Shown piece after piece: positions 1-8,726 of a DNA stretch of 64,000 bases (position 1 is the first letter of the stretch; the number at the start of each line of letters is the position of its first letter). Below the pieces are notes generated by a model. The model did no database searches. It was not told the origin of the DNA and saw only the letters and a list, made by a program, of their open reading frames with translations. Source of the DNA: Microbulbifer sp. HZ11 (GTDB lineage Bacteria > Pseudomonadota > Gammaproteobacteria > Pseudomonadales > Cellvibrionaceae); NCBI RefSeq assembly GCF_000708675.1, contig NZ_JELR01000001.1, positions 124,001 through 188,000 of the forward strand, in the 5' to 3' direction. Position numbers and translations under genes: made by a program.

Positions 1-1042
1 TTCTGTCGACCGCAGCCATTGCATCGACCAGCTGTTGCAGGGCGGCTTTGGCATCGGCACAGATTGCCAGGTCCGGATTGGCGTTACAGACCAGTTGCGC
101 CGGGTCCAGATCTACGCGAATCAGCTTGCCTTTGAAATGATAATTGTCACGCACCAGGTTGCGGTCGGTTTCTGCCAGTTCCGTCGCCACTGCCAGTACC
201 ACGTCCGCGTTTTCAATCCGCTCGCGCACATTGGAAAAACTCAGGTTGGCGCCGCCGCACAGCGGGTGGCGTTCGTCGACGATGCCTTTTGCGGCGAGGG
301 ATTCAAATACCGGTGCGGCAATTTTTTCCGCCAGCGCGGTGGCCTCTGCGCCAGCCTGCTGCGCGCCGCCCCCCAGCAGAATCACTGGCCGCTCCGCTTT
401 CGCTAACAGTTTCGCCGCGCGGTCAATGGTGTCTGCCGGTGCGGCAGGCAGGGCGGTGGGCGCCACTGCCCGATAGTCCGCTATCCCGTGGGACATGGCC
501 GCGGGAAAAAGATCGATGGGAATTTCGATATGCACGGGACCCGGCCGCGGCGCGTGCATCACCTGGAAGGCGCGGGCCAGGGTTTCCGGCAGTTGCTCGG
601 CACTGGTCAGGGCGTGTTGCCACACGCAGAAACCGCGGGTGACATCCTGTTGCCGCGGCAGTTCGTGCAGGCGACCGCGACCACTGCCGAGATCTTCACG
701 GCGGTTGACCGCACTGATCACCAGCATCGGAATAGAGTCGGAATAGGCCTGGGCCATGGCCGTAGCGGCATTGGTTACACCGGGTCCGGTGATCAGAAAA
801 CACACACCGGGTTTGCCGCTGGCACGGGCGTAGCCATCCGCCATAAACGCTGCACCCTGTTCATGGCGCGGCGTGATGTGGGTCAGGCCGCTGCCCGGTA
901 GACCGCGGTACAGTTCGATAGTGTGTACCCCGGGGATGCCAAATACGGTATCCACACCGTAACCTTTTAACAGGTGCATCAGTACCTGTGCGCAGCTTGG
1001 TGCTCCGGTATTCTGTGGGGTTTGAGAAGTTGCGGAAGACAT
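1..1042 (-). CDS. Thiamine-pyrophosphate-dependent decarboxylase / acetolactate synthase-like protein (3' end outside window)
   Basis: A reading frame runs from an ATG at 1042 off the left edge, giving 347 of the roughly 530-550 residues usual for the family. The N-terminal TPP-binding Pyr domain is clear: FGIPGVHTIELYRGLPG near residues 34-50, the catalytic glutamate E61 in RHEQGAAFMADGYAR, and the ITGPGVTNA segment. The central domain follows from about residue 190 and the PP domain is cut off. The GRGRLHELP motif resembles 5-guanidino-2-oxopentanoate decarboxylases (AruI type, arginine transaminase pathway) more than biosynthetic IlvB, but this is from memory. Substrate is therefore open: a 2-oxoacid decarboxylase or acetolactate synthase. 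It is divergent from the Hsp70 gene. Confidence 0.85.
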   Translation of the reverse strand, partial: MSSATSQTPQNTGAPSCAQVLMHLLKGYGVDTVFGIPGVHTIELYRGLPGSGLTHITPRHEQGAAFMADGYARASGKPGVCFLITGPGVTNAATAMAQAYSDSIPMLVISAVNRREDLGSGRGRLHELPRQQDVTRGFCVWQHALTSAEQLPETLARAFQVMHAPRPGPVHIEIPIDLFPAAMSHGIADYRAVAPTALPAAPADTIDRAAKLLAKAERPVILLGGGAQQAGAEATALAEKIAAPVFESLAAKGIVDERHPLCGGANLSFSNVRERIENADVVLAVATELAETDRNLVRDNYHFKGKLIRVDLDPAQLVCNANPDLAICADAKAALQQLVDAMAAVDR

Positions 1043-1351
1043 GCCTTGTTCCTGCCTGTTCTTTCTTGTGTTGGCTTGCCTGCGCAAGCGGGTATGCAAC
1101 GGAGCCTAGTCTTGCGCCGCGGGGGCTGCAAGCGTCCGCAGAGTCTGCATCCCTGCGGGATTAAACGCAGGAAAATTAAGATAGGGCTGCCTTGGCGGCA
1201 GGATATTTGTGAATCCTGCCGGGGTTGCAGGTTGGGGGTGAGATAGTGTCCTCGCAGGGCGGCTCGTCAAATAGTGCCTGGCGCCTGAAATATGGTTCAA
1301 TGGCGCACAACGATAAAAACATTTCAGCCGGTTTTATGTTCAGGGGGAACA
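1043..1351. other. Divergent intergenic region with hairpins
   Basis: This 309-bp stretch separates the divergent TPP enzyme and Hsp70 genes and must hold both promoters. A perfect 8-bp inverted repeat, GGCAGGAT (1197-1204) and ATCCTGCC (1213-1220), overlaps a CTGCC/GGCAG hairpin just before it. It could be an operator or only a hairpin. No convincing gene is seen; the short frames here lack similarity to anything I recognise. Confidence 0.4.
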
Positions 1352-3043
1352 ATGGCCATTGTCGGGATTGATCTGGGTACGACCAACAGTGCATGCGGAA
1401 TTTTGACGGATGAGGCTGTCACCCTGATCCCGAACCGGTTGGGGGAATTACTTACGCCCTCGGTAGTGGGGCTGGATGACGCTGGCGAGCTGGTAGTCGG
1501 GCGCACGGCAAAGGAGCGCCTGATCAATCACAGTGATCGTACCGTCGCCGCATTCAAGCGCCTCATGGGCACCGATCACAAGGTCAAGCTGGGACGTCAG
1601 TTGTACAGCGCCACGGAGCTTTCTGCGCTGGTATTGCGCTCTCTGAAAGAAGACGCCGAAGCGCATCTGGGCGAGCCGGTTAGCGAAGCGGTAATCAGCG
1701 TGCCTGCCTATTTCAACGACAACCAGCGTCACGCCACCAAGCTGGCGGGCGAGCTGGCCGGGCTCAAGGTTGAGCGCCTTATCAACGAACCCACCGCTGC
1801 AGCCGTGGCCTACGGACTGCATGACAAACGCGAAGGAAACTTCCTGATTCTCGATATGGGGGGCGGCACCTTTGATGTGTCTATCCTCGAGTTTTTTGAC
1901 GGCATTATGGAAGTGCATGCCAGCGCCGGTGACAATTTTCTCGGCGGTGAGGATTTTGTCGAGGCGATGATCGACAGCGTGCTGAAAGAGCTCGACCTGG
2001 AGAAGTCTGCACTGACTGCCCGGCAGCAGCAGAATCTGTATATGCAGATGGAGAGCGTCAAGCGCCGGATTGGCCAGCAGGCCTCCCAACCCCTGGAGCT
2101 GGACCTGGGCAAACAAAAATTCCAGTGGGCCGCTACCAGTGAATGGTTTGAAAAAGTGGCGACTCCGCTATTACTGCGCGCCAAACGTCCGATCGAGCGC
2201 GCCATGCGCGACGCGGACATGCCGCCGCAATCTATCGATGAAGTGGTACTGGTGGGGGGCTCCACCCGCATGGCCCTGTTCCGCTCCATGGTGGGGCGTA
2301 TGTTCGGGCGCCTGCCGTCCTGCCATCTGGATCCGGACACCGTGGTTGCCATCGGCGCGGCGATTCAGGGTGGACTGAAATCCCGCAATGCTGCGCTGGA
2401 CGATATCGTGCTTACCGACGTCTGCCCCTACACCCTGGGCACCGGCATTGTGAATGAAGACAGCCCGGATCAGGGCAGTTACTTCCTGCCAATTATCGAA
2501 CGCAATACGGTAGTGCCGGTCAGCGTGGTGCGGCAGGTGTGCACGGCCAGCGACAACCAGACCGAACTGCGTATCGATGTCTACCAGGGGGAAAACCGCC
2601 TGGTAAAGAAAAACGTATTTCTTGGTGAGATGAGTGTGCCGGTGCCCAAAGGGCCGCGGGGCAAAGAGGCGGTGGATATTCGCTACAGCTACGATATGAA
2701 CGGCTTGCTGGAAGTGGATGTCACTGTGGTCTCCACCGGAAACACCTACAACAAGCTGATTGAATTTACTCCCGGTGCACTGGATGACAAAGCGAAAGCG
2801 GCGGCACTGGAAAAACTGGCTGCTCTGAAATTCCACCCGCGGGAGGACGAAGTCAACCGCGCACTGATTGCCCGCGGAGAGCGTCTGTACGAAGCCAGTC
2901 TCGGTCCGCAGCGGGATGCCATTTCCCATGCACTGGGGGAATTCGACCGGGTGCTGAACGGACAAAACCCGGCGGAAATCAAAAAAGCGCAGGCGGGGCT
3001 GCAGGCGTTTCTCGACCGCTTCGACGGCGAGGACTGGATCTGA
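1352..3043 (+). CDS. hscC: Hsp70-family molecular chaperone, HscC type
   Basis: This is a 563-residue Hsp70: an N-terminal ATPase domain opening with GIDLGTTNSACG, the phosphate loop LDMGGGTFDVS, the adenosine motif VLVGGSTRM, and then a substrate-binding domain. It is shorter than DnaK (about 640), as HscC proteins are, with a reduced lid and no EEVD-like tail. I chose ATG 1352, preceded by CAGGGGG at 1341-1347, over the in-frame upstream start at 1292, because the domain begins immediately after it. The gene overlaps the next one by one base (TGATG), so the chaperone and its J-like partner are translationally coupled. Known HscC chaperones act with DjlB/DjlC-type membrane J proteins and do not replace DnaK. 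Confidence 0.92.
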   Translation: MAIVGIDLGTTNSACGILTDEAVTLIPNRLGELLTPSVVGLDDAGELVVGRTAKERLINHSDRTVAAFKRLMGTDHKVKLGRQLYSATELSALVLRSLKEDAEAHLGEPVSEAVISVPAYFNDNQRHATKLAGELAGLKVERLINEPTAAAVAYGLHDKREGNFLILDMGGGTFDVSILEFFDGIMEVHASAGDNFLGGEDFVEAMIDSVLKELDLEKSALTARQQQNLYMQMESVKRRIGQQASQPLELDLGKQKFQWAATSEWFEKVATPLLLRAKRPIERAMRDADMPPQSIDEVVLVGGSTRMALFRSMVGRMFGRLPSCHLDPDTVVAIGAAIQGGLKSRNAALDDIVLTDVCPYTLGTGIVNEDSPDQGSYFLPIIERNTVVPVSVVRQVCTASDNQTELRIDVYQGENRLVKKNVFLGEMSVPVPKGPRGKEAVDIRYSYDMNGLLEVDVTVVSTGNTYNKLIEFTPGALDDKAKAAALEKLAALKFHPREDEVNRALIARGERLYEASLGPQRDAISHALGEFDRVLNGQNPAEIKKAQAGLQAFLDRFDGEDWI

Positions 3044-4299
3044 TGAACCCCTGGGCACACCTTGGCATCGAGCCCTGTGATGACCCCCGTGCGGTCAAGC
3101 GAGCCTATGCGGCCAAGCTGAAGCTCAACCGTCCCGACGAAAAACCGGAAGAATTTCAACAGCTGCACAGTGCGTACAAAATGGCACTGAAGCTGGCTCA
3201 GGCTCAGGCCCGGCGCAGTGCGCCGGTGGCCGAGGAGCTTACAGAGGTCCTTATCGAGGAGCCTGCCGGGGCAGCGACGGAATCTGTTGTCGAGCCGGCT
3301 CGGGAAGCGGTACCACCGCTGATCGAGTCGTCTCCGCAGGTATCTCCGGTAGAGCAGTCCGCTCCATTGGAACCGGAAGAGGCTGGGGTAGAGATCGGGT
3401 CTGAAGCGGAAGAGGACGCGGCCCGGCAATTGCGCATCGAAGAATACCGCCGTGTGCTTGTTCTGGTGGAGCAGGTGCTTGAAGACCCCCTGCGTATTCA
3501 CCGTGAGGAGCGCTGGCACTTCCTCGCTGAATCCCGCTATATGCTGGAAGAAGAGTACAACTGGAATCTCGGGCTGGCGGTGTTTGAGCGTTTTGCGCGC
3601 TTCAATCAGGATGCCGCAAAGCACGGGGGCAAACACAATACCCATGTCACCGGGAATGTACTGGCTTACTGTGATCAGTTATTTGGCTGGTCTGGCAATG
3701 CGCCGGCCTATTACCAGCAGTTTGACGAAGCGCTCGCGGATACCCTGTTTGATGCCATGCAGCCGATTGACACAGAGCGTGACCCAACGACGGCAATCCG
3801 GGGTGGTAGCAAGCTGGTTCGCGAGAAGCCCAAGGTGGCCGAAGAGCAGCTGGGCCAATACTTTTTTGGTTCACTGCTGGGGCGCTCCGTTGCCGTGTTA
3901 CTGGACATGATGCTGGTGCACCTGATGATGGGGGTCATGGCTACGGCAATCATCATGAAAGTCTCCGGCCGGGCGGAGTCCGATGCGACCGTCCTCGGTA
4001 TCGTTGTGACCGGTGGACTCTATTTGGTGGGTTCTTGGCTGTGCGAGTGCTCCCGATGGCAGACCACACCGGGGAAATGGGTGATGGGGTACAAGGTCAC
4101 CAACAAAAATTTTCAACGGCTGGGGTACGGGCGCGGTCTTTGGCGCACTCTCAGCTTCACTCTCACCCTGGTTACCTACAAGATTGGCTGGTTTATCAAT
4201 TGTTTCCTCGGCGGCAACCTGATGCACGACCGCCTCAGCGGCACGCACGTGATCAATTATCGAAAAAGCCGTGAGGAACATCTGCGCCGGCAGAAGTAG
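3043..4299 (+). CDS. J-like domain protein with C-terminal RDD membrane domain
   Basis: The 418-residue product starts with a J-domain-like segment (residues 1-48, PWAHLGIEP ... VKRAYAAKLK ... FQQLHSAY) in which the HPD triad reads RPD (30-32). An acidic, proline-rich linker (about 70-130) and a mixed helical region follow. The C-terminal third (about 275-400) has two or more hydrophobic segments (LLDMMLVHLMMGVMATAIIM; LGIVVTGGLYLVGSW) and the R..D....PGKWVMGYKV pattern of RDD-family membrane proteins. It overlaps the Hsp70 gene by one base, which strongly suggests it recruits that chaperone to the inner membrane, as DjlC does for HscC in E. coli. The RPD variant is seen in this J-like group, so it may still be functional. 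Confidence 0.8.
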   Translation: MNPWAHLGIEPCDDPRAVKRAYAAKLKLNRPDEKPEEFQQLHSAYKMALKLAQAQARRSAPVAEELTEVLIEEPAGAATESVVEPAREAVPPLIESSPQVSPVEQSAPLEPEEAGVEIGSEAEEDAARQLRIEEYRRVLVLVEQVLEDPLRIHREERWHFLAESRYMLEEEYNWNLGLAVFERFARFNQDAAKHGGKHNTHVTGNVLAYCDQLFGWSGNAPAYYQQFDEALADTLFDAMQPIDTERDPTTAIRGGSKLVREKPKVAEEQLGQYFFGSLLGRSVAVLLDMMLVHLMMGVMATAIIMKVSGRAESDATVLGIVVTGGLYLVGSWLCECSRWQTTPGKWVMGYKVTNKNFQRLGYGRGLWRTLSFTLTLVTYKIGWFINCFLGGNLMHDRLSGTHVINYRKSREEHLRRQK

Positions 4300-4460
4300 C
4301 CCTCCGGTGTGGTATACAGATTGGGGATCGGAGACCAAACTGCGTACACTTGCGGGCGATGTCGAAGCCGATGGCGACCACTGGACCCGGTGTTGCGATA
4401 GATTGGTCTTCAATGGTTAAGTTGAGCTGTATGTAATGAGTTGTAAAGGAAATGACAGCG

Positions 4461-5099
4461 ATGGAAATTGATCAGTGGCGTAGAGATTACCTGCAAGGTG
4501 GCCTGCAGCGGGAAGACCTGGCGGATGATCCGATCAGCCAGTTTCGCAGTTGGCTGGAAGAGGTGGTCAAAACGAATATCTCGGACCCCAGCGCCATGTG
4601 CCTGGGTACCGCCGATGCCAGCGGTCAGCCATCACAACGTATCGTGTTGTTGAAAGGGTTTGACGAGGCGGGCTTTGTTTTCTATACCAACCTGAAAAGC
4701 CAGAAGGCCTGGGATATCGCCGCGAATCCGCAGGTATCCCTATTATTTCCCTGGCATTTTCTCGAGCGCCAGGTCATCGTGCGCGGCGTCGCTGAGCAGG
4801 TGGCCGATAGCGAGGCGGACGCGTATTTCAGTACGCGCCCCAGAGAGAGCCAGATTGCCGCCTGGGCATCGCATCAGAGTGATGCCATAGTGTCGCGTCA
4901 GGTATTGGAGGATCAGTTCGCGGCCTGCGCGAAAAAGTTTGCAGACTCCGCGGTGCCGCGCCCGGACTTCTGGGGTGGTTATCGGGTTGTGCCTCACGCC
5001 ATCGAGTTCTGGCAGGGCAGGGCGTCCCGGCTACACGATCGTTTCGTCTATCGCACCATGCAGAGTGGGGAATGGCAGCTGGAACGGCTGAGCCCCTGA
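4461..5099 (+). CDS. pdxH: Pyridoxamine/pyridoxine 5'-phosphate oxidase
   Basis: PdxH oxidises PNP or PMP to pyridoxal 5'-phosphate using FMN and oxygen in the cytosol. The protein (212 residues from this start) has the family hallmarks: RRDYLQGGL near the N-terminus, the FMN-binding SQRIVLLKGFDEAGFVFYTN block, LLFPW, RQVIVRGVAEQV, and the C-terminal PHAIEFWQGRASRLHDRFVY. The Shine-Dalgarno AAAGGA ends at 4450, which leaves 10 nt to ATG 4461 but only 1 nt to ATG 4452, so 4461 is preferred. The de novo partner pdxJ lies at 33 kb. It appears to be a single-gene unit. Confidence 0.97.
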   Translation: MEIDQWRRDYLQGGLQREDLADDPISQFRSWLEEVVKTNISDPSAMCLGTADASGQPSQRIVLLKGFDEAGFVFYTNLKSQKAWDIAANPQVSLLFPWHFLERQVIVRGVAEQVADSEADAYFSTRPRESQIAAWASHQSDAIVSRQVLEDQFAACAKKFADSAVPRPDFWGGYRVVPHAIEFWQGRASRLHDRFVYRTMQSGEWQLERLSP

Positions 5100-5114
5100 T
5101 CCGCCTCGCTGCTA

Positions 5115-5152
5115 TTATCCCTGAAAGCTATGGTTATCCCTGAAAGCTATGG
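5115..5152. repeat. 19-bp perfect tandem duplication
   Basis: TTATCCCTGAAAGCTATGG occurs twice head to tail (5115-5133 and 5134-5152), just after the pdxH stop. It looks like a recent slippage or duplication event. No dyad or promoter role is apparent. Confidence 0.9.
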
Positions 5153-5370
5153 TTGGACGAGTGTGCAATAGCCTGAGTGAATATCTAAAAATAAACTTTT
5201 GAAACTCGGACAGCTCTTGTAGTCTTTGATTGCCGGCATTGGAGAGTGTCGGCAAAAACAGCGCGGTTTCAGATCGGGTTGTCAGAGGTATTGGCGACAA
5301 GCAATACCGGTCATAGTGAATCTGTTGCTGGAAATTACATAAAAATAACTCAGTGCAATGGAGAGAGATT

Positions 5371-7671
5371 ATGGGAAGCGATTCCAATGCTTTCAATACG
5401 CCTATTACCCCCTTTAATTCCACCTGTGAACGAAAGAAAAGCGCGAGCCTGACCCTGGCTTCGGCCTGTTCTGTATTTGTACTTTCGGTTGTGTGTGGTT
5501 CCGGTGATGCGCGCGCAGTGGAGAGTTCTGTCAATACTTTGATGGAAGAGGTTCAGGTTACTGCGCGCAAGCGCGCGGAGGCTGAACAGCTGCAGCAAGT
5601 GCCCGTGGCTGCTACTGCCTATTCCGGGGACCAACTGGAGGCACTACAGACGCGAGATCTGCAAAGTCTCTCTTTCAAGATGCCAAACGTGCAACTGGAG
5701 GATATCGGTACCGTCAAGAATACGGCCAACTTTACCGTGCGCGGTCTGGGAGTAAACAGCTCGATTCCCTCCATTGATCCTACTGTAGGAGTGTTTGTCG
5801 ACGGAATGTACATGGGGGTGAATGCCGGGGTTGTCACCGACATGTTTGACCTGGAAGGTATCGAGGTGCTGCGCGGGCCGCAGGGACTGTTGTTTGGCCG
5901 CAATGTGACTGGTGGTGCTGTGGTGATAAAAACCGCGCGTCCATCCGAAGAGTTCTCCAGCAAGTTCAAACTCTCAACGACGGACAATCTCGATACCGTT
6001 GCTGCGGCCACCGTAAACGGTGCTATTTCCGAGCGGGTTAATGGTCGAATCACTGCCTATTACAATGATGATCAGGGCTGGTTCGAGAATGTATACACTG
6101 GTGATGACCAGGCCGGTGCCTCGGATACCTGGTTTGTGCGGCCGAGCCTGAGTATCGCCCTGAGTGAGTCAGCTGAATTGTTGGTGCGGATGGAGCACGG
6201 ACGCATGGACGCCGCCGGCGTGGTGGCGCAGAACCGCGGCGCACTGGCCGCTAATTTCCCGGCCTACCCACTATTTGGAGTCGATGTCTCTGATTGGGAT
6301 AACGGCGAAGGCTCGTTTGAAATTGCCCAGAACGAACCGGGCTATCAAAACGACGAATGGTCGCAGGTGATTACCGAGTTCAATCAGGATGTCGCCTTTG
6401 GTGACGGTACCATTACCAATATTCTGGCCTGGCGTGAATATGCGGCGATTGGCCTGGGTGATATCGACTCTTTGCCTATTACCGCGTTTCACGCCCATAC
6501 CAGTATCGACCAGAGCCAGTTGAGTAATGAGTTGCGCTACGCCGGCCGTTTCGGTGCGGCCGCCGTGACCACCGGGTTGTACTGGTTCAGCCAGGACCTG
6601 GCCTACTTTGAAAATCGCCAGTTGCCCCTCAATGGTCTTGATATTACCGGTGGCGGTTTGCAGGAACATGAGGCGCTGGGTGTGTTCGCCCAGGCGGATA
6701 TCGACCTGAACGAAGCCTGGGTACTGACTCTGGGCGGGCGTTATTCCACCGAAGAAAAATCCGCAAAAGTTGCCACCATTAATCCTGTGGTGACGGCGTC
6801 GACCCTATGCGATCTGGAAGGCTGTGCATTTTATGATTTCGACGACAGTGCGCGCTGGAATGCGTTTACGCCCAAAGTAGGCCTTCAGTGGAATCTATCG
6901 GACACCGCACAGATCTACAGCTACTGGACCAAAGGGTTCCGCAGTGGCGGATACAACATGCGGAATACCGGGCTGTTACATGAACCTGGCCCCACGGATC
7001 AGGAGGAGCAGACATCGTTTGAGATCGGCGGAAAAGCGGAGTGGCTGGATGGGCGGCTGCGCACCAACGTAGCCCTGTTCCACAACACCATTGACGATAT
7101 GCAGCGTGAGGAAAACCTGACGGATCCCGTATTTTCGGTTGTTCAGTATATTCGCAATACCGCGGATGCCACCATTCAGGGGGCGGAGTTCGAATTGATG
7201 GCAGTGGCTAGCGAGAATCTGCTGTTCACTGCAAACGTGGGATATGTTGATGGTGCTTACGATAGCGTTCGTGGTGACATCAGCGGCGACGGGATGGTTG
7301 ATGAACAGGATCTTGCCCTTGATATACCGCGTCTCGCGCCCTGGACTTACGGAGTCGGCGTGGTGCATGATCTGCAGATGGGTAGTCTGGGTGTGTTGAC
7401 CTCGCGGCTGAACTTCAATCACCGTGACGCGGCGCCCTATACCGACAATAATGTAGGCATGCTGTCGGAAGCGGATATGCTCGATGTAAGTCTCGGATTT
7501 GTGCCCGACTCCGGCAACTATCGTCTCGCACTGTTCGGGAAAAATATGCTTAATGAGGTCACCGAAGGCAACAACACGCAACTACCCTCGACATTGGGTG
7601 GGCCCGGTGCGAGCTTTACCCCGCTGAATAAGGGGCGGGTGTGGGGCCTCGAATTAACTTACGAGCTATAA
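5371..7671 (+). CDS. TonB-dependent outer-membrane receptor
   Basis: This 766-residue outer-membrane receptor imports an unknown substrate using TonB-ExbBD energy. After a long N-region and signal peptide (h-region about 28-43, cleavage near DARA, 46-49) comes a TonB box EEVQVTA (59-65), a plug domain (LRGPQGLLFGRN, with the GGAVVIKTARP end of the plug) and a 22-strand barrel region ending LELTYEL, with a C-terminal hydrophobic signature. ATG 5371 is preferred over the in-frame GTG 5353 because GGAGAGAG lies at 5360-5367. A DISGDGMVDEQDLAL segment resembles an EF-hand-like loop. No transport neighbours indicate the ligand; marine relatives of this type take up glycans, siderophores or other organics. 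Confidence 0.92.
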   Translation: MGSDSNAFNTPITPFNSTCERKKSASLTLASACSVFVLSVVCGSGDARAVESSVNTLMEEVQVTARKRAEAEQLQQVPVAATAYSGDQLEALQTRDLQSLSFKMPNVQLEDIGTVKNTANFTVRGLGVNSSIPSIDPTVGVFVDGMYMGVNAGVVTDMFDLEGIEVLRGPQGLLFGRNVTGGAVVIKTARPSEEFSSKFKLSTTDNLDTVAAATVNGAISERVNGRITAYYNDDQGWFENVYTGDDQAGASDTWFVRPSLSIALSESAELLVRMEHGRMDAAGVVAQNRGALAANFPAYPLFGVDVSDWDNGEGSFEIAQNEPGYQNDEWSQVITEFNQDVAFGDGTITNILAWREYAAIGLGDIDSLPITAFHAHTSIDQSQLSNELRYAGRFGAAAVTTGLYWFSQDLAYFENRQLPLNGLDITGGGLQEHEALGVFAQADIDLNEAWVLTLGGRYSTEEKSAKVATINPVVTASTLCDLEGCAFYDFDDSARWNAFTPKVGLQWNLSDTAQIYSYWTKGFRSGGYNMRNTGLLHEPGPTDQEEQTSFEIGGKAEWLDGRLRTNVALFHNTIDDMQREENLTDPVFSVVQYIRNTADATIQGAEFELMAVASENLLFTANVGYVDGAYDSVRGDISGDGMVDEQDLALDIPRLAPWTYGVGVVHDLQMGSLGVLTSRLNFNHRDAAPYTDNNVGMLSEADMLDVSLGFVPDSGNYRLALFGKNMLNEVTEGNNTQLPSTLGGPGASFTPLNKGRVWGLELTYEL

Positions 7672-7686
7672 CCGTTCGTTTTTATG

Positions 7687-7710
7687 AGCCCGGCACTGCC
7701 GGGCTTTTTC
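7687..7710 (+). terminator. Rho-independent terminator of the receptor gene
   Basis: AGCCCGGC (7687-7694), loop ACT, GCCGGGCT (7698-7705), then TTTTC. It lies 16 nt after the receptor stop. Confidence 0.85.
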
Positions 7711-7748
7711 GTACTAGGGCTCAGGTATCAGGAAAACGGAGTTATCAC

Positions 7749-8726
7749 ATGCGATATATTGACCTGCCAGAGCACGGTGGTCCGGAAAAAATGGTGGTCG
7801 CCGAAGGCGAGTTGCCAAAGGCTGGCGCTGGCGAGGTGTTGATTCGTGTAGCTGCGGCTGGTGTCAACCGCCCGGATATTGTGCAGCGTGCCGGATATTA
7901 CCCGCCGCCACCGGGTGCATCTCCGGTAATGGGGCTGGAAGTGGCAGGTGAGGTTGCCGCAGTCGGTGGTGGTGTGCAGCGCTGGAAGATCGGTGACCGG
8001 GTGTGCGCATTGACCAACGGTGGTGGTTACGCCGAATATGCGGTTGCGCCCCAAGGGCAGTGCCTGCCGATTCCCGAGGGACTGGGTGACATCGAAGCCG
8101 CGGCGCTACCGGAGACGTTCTTCACGGTATGGAGCAATCTGATGCACCGCGCGCACCTACAGTCCGGTGAAGTGTTGTTGGTGCACGGCGGTTCCTCCGG
8201 AATCGGCACCACCGCGATCCAGATTGCGGCCAATTTAGGTGTGCGTGTGTTCACCACCGCAGGCAGTGATCGCAAATGTGCAGTATGCGAGCAGCTCGGC
8301 GCAGAACAGGCAATCAATTATCGCGAGCAGGATTTCGTGGAGACTGTACTCTCGGCCACCGGCGGCAATGGTGCCAATGTGATTCTGGATATGGTGGGCG
8401 GCGCCTATGTCGATCGCAATATCCAGTGTGCCGCTCGCGATGGTCGCATCGTCAATATCGCTTTCCTCAATGGCGCGAAAGTGGAGGTCAATATGCTACC
8501 AGTGATGCTGAAGCGCCTGACGCTGACCGGTTCAACCCTGCGCCCCCAGCCGCCCGAGGTGAAGGAAGCAATCGCCCGGGACCTGGAGCAGCATGTGTGG
8601 CCGCTGATTGCCGCTGGCAAGATCCGTCCACATGTGACGGCCACATATCCGCTGCAATCGGTAGCCGATGCCCACCGGAAAATGGAATCTGGTGAGAGTA
8701 TTGGCAAGATAGTGCTGGTGAATTGA
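7749..8726 (+). CDS. NAD(P)H:quinone oxidoreductase, zinc-independent MDR family
   Basis: The 325-residue protein belongs to the medium-chain dehydrogenase/reductase superfamily, quinone oxidoreductase branch (PIG3/TP53I3-like). It has GVNRPDIVQRAGYYPPPPG near the N-terminus, GLEVAGEV, the nucleotide-binding HGGSSGIGTTAIQIA, and lacks the cysteine/histidine zinc ligands of alcohol dehydrogenases. I chose ATG 7749, since upstream in-frame codons overlap the receptor and its terminator. It probably reduces quinones or enones with NADPH. Its last 239 bases lie on the opposite strand of the convergent lytic transglycosylase frame, an unusually long tail-to-tail overlap. Confidence 0.92.
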   Translation: MRYIDLPEHGGPEKMVVAEGELPKAGAGEVLIRVAAAGVNRPDIVQRAGYYPPPPGASPVMGLEVAGEVAAVGGGVQRWKIGDRVCALTNGGGYAEYAVAPQGQCLPIPEGLGDIEAAALPETFFTVWSNLMHRAHLQSGEVLLVHGGSSGIGTTAIQIAANLGVRVFTTAGSDRKCAVCEQLGAEQAINYREQDFVETVLSATGGNGANVILDMVGGAYVDRNIQCAARDGRIVNIAFLNGAKVEVNMLPVMLKRLTLTGSTLRPQPPEVKEAIARDLEQHVWPLIAAGKIRPHVTATYPLQSVADAHRKMESGESIGKIVLVN

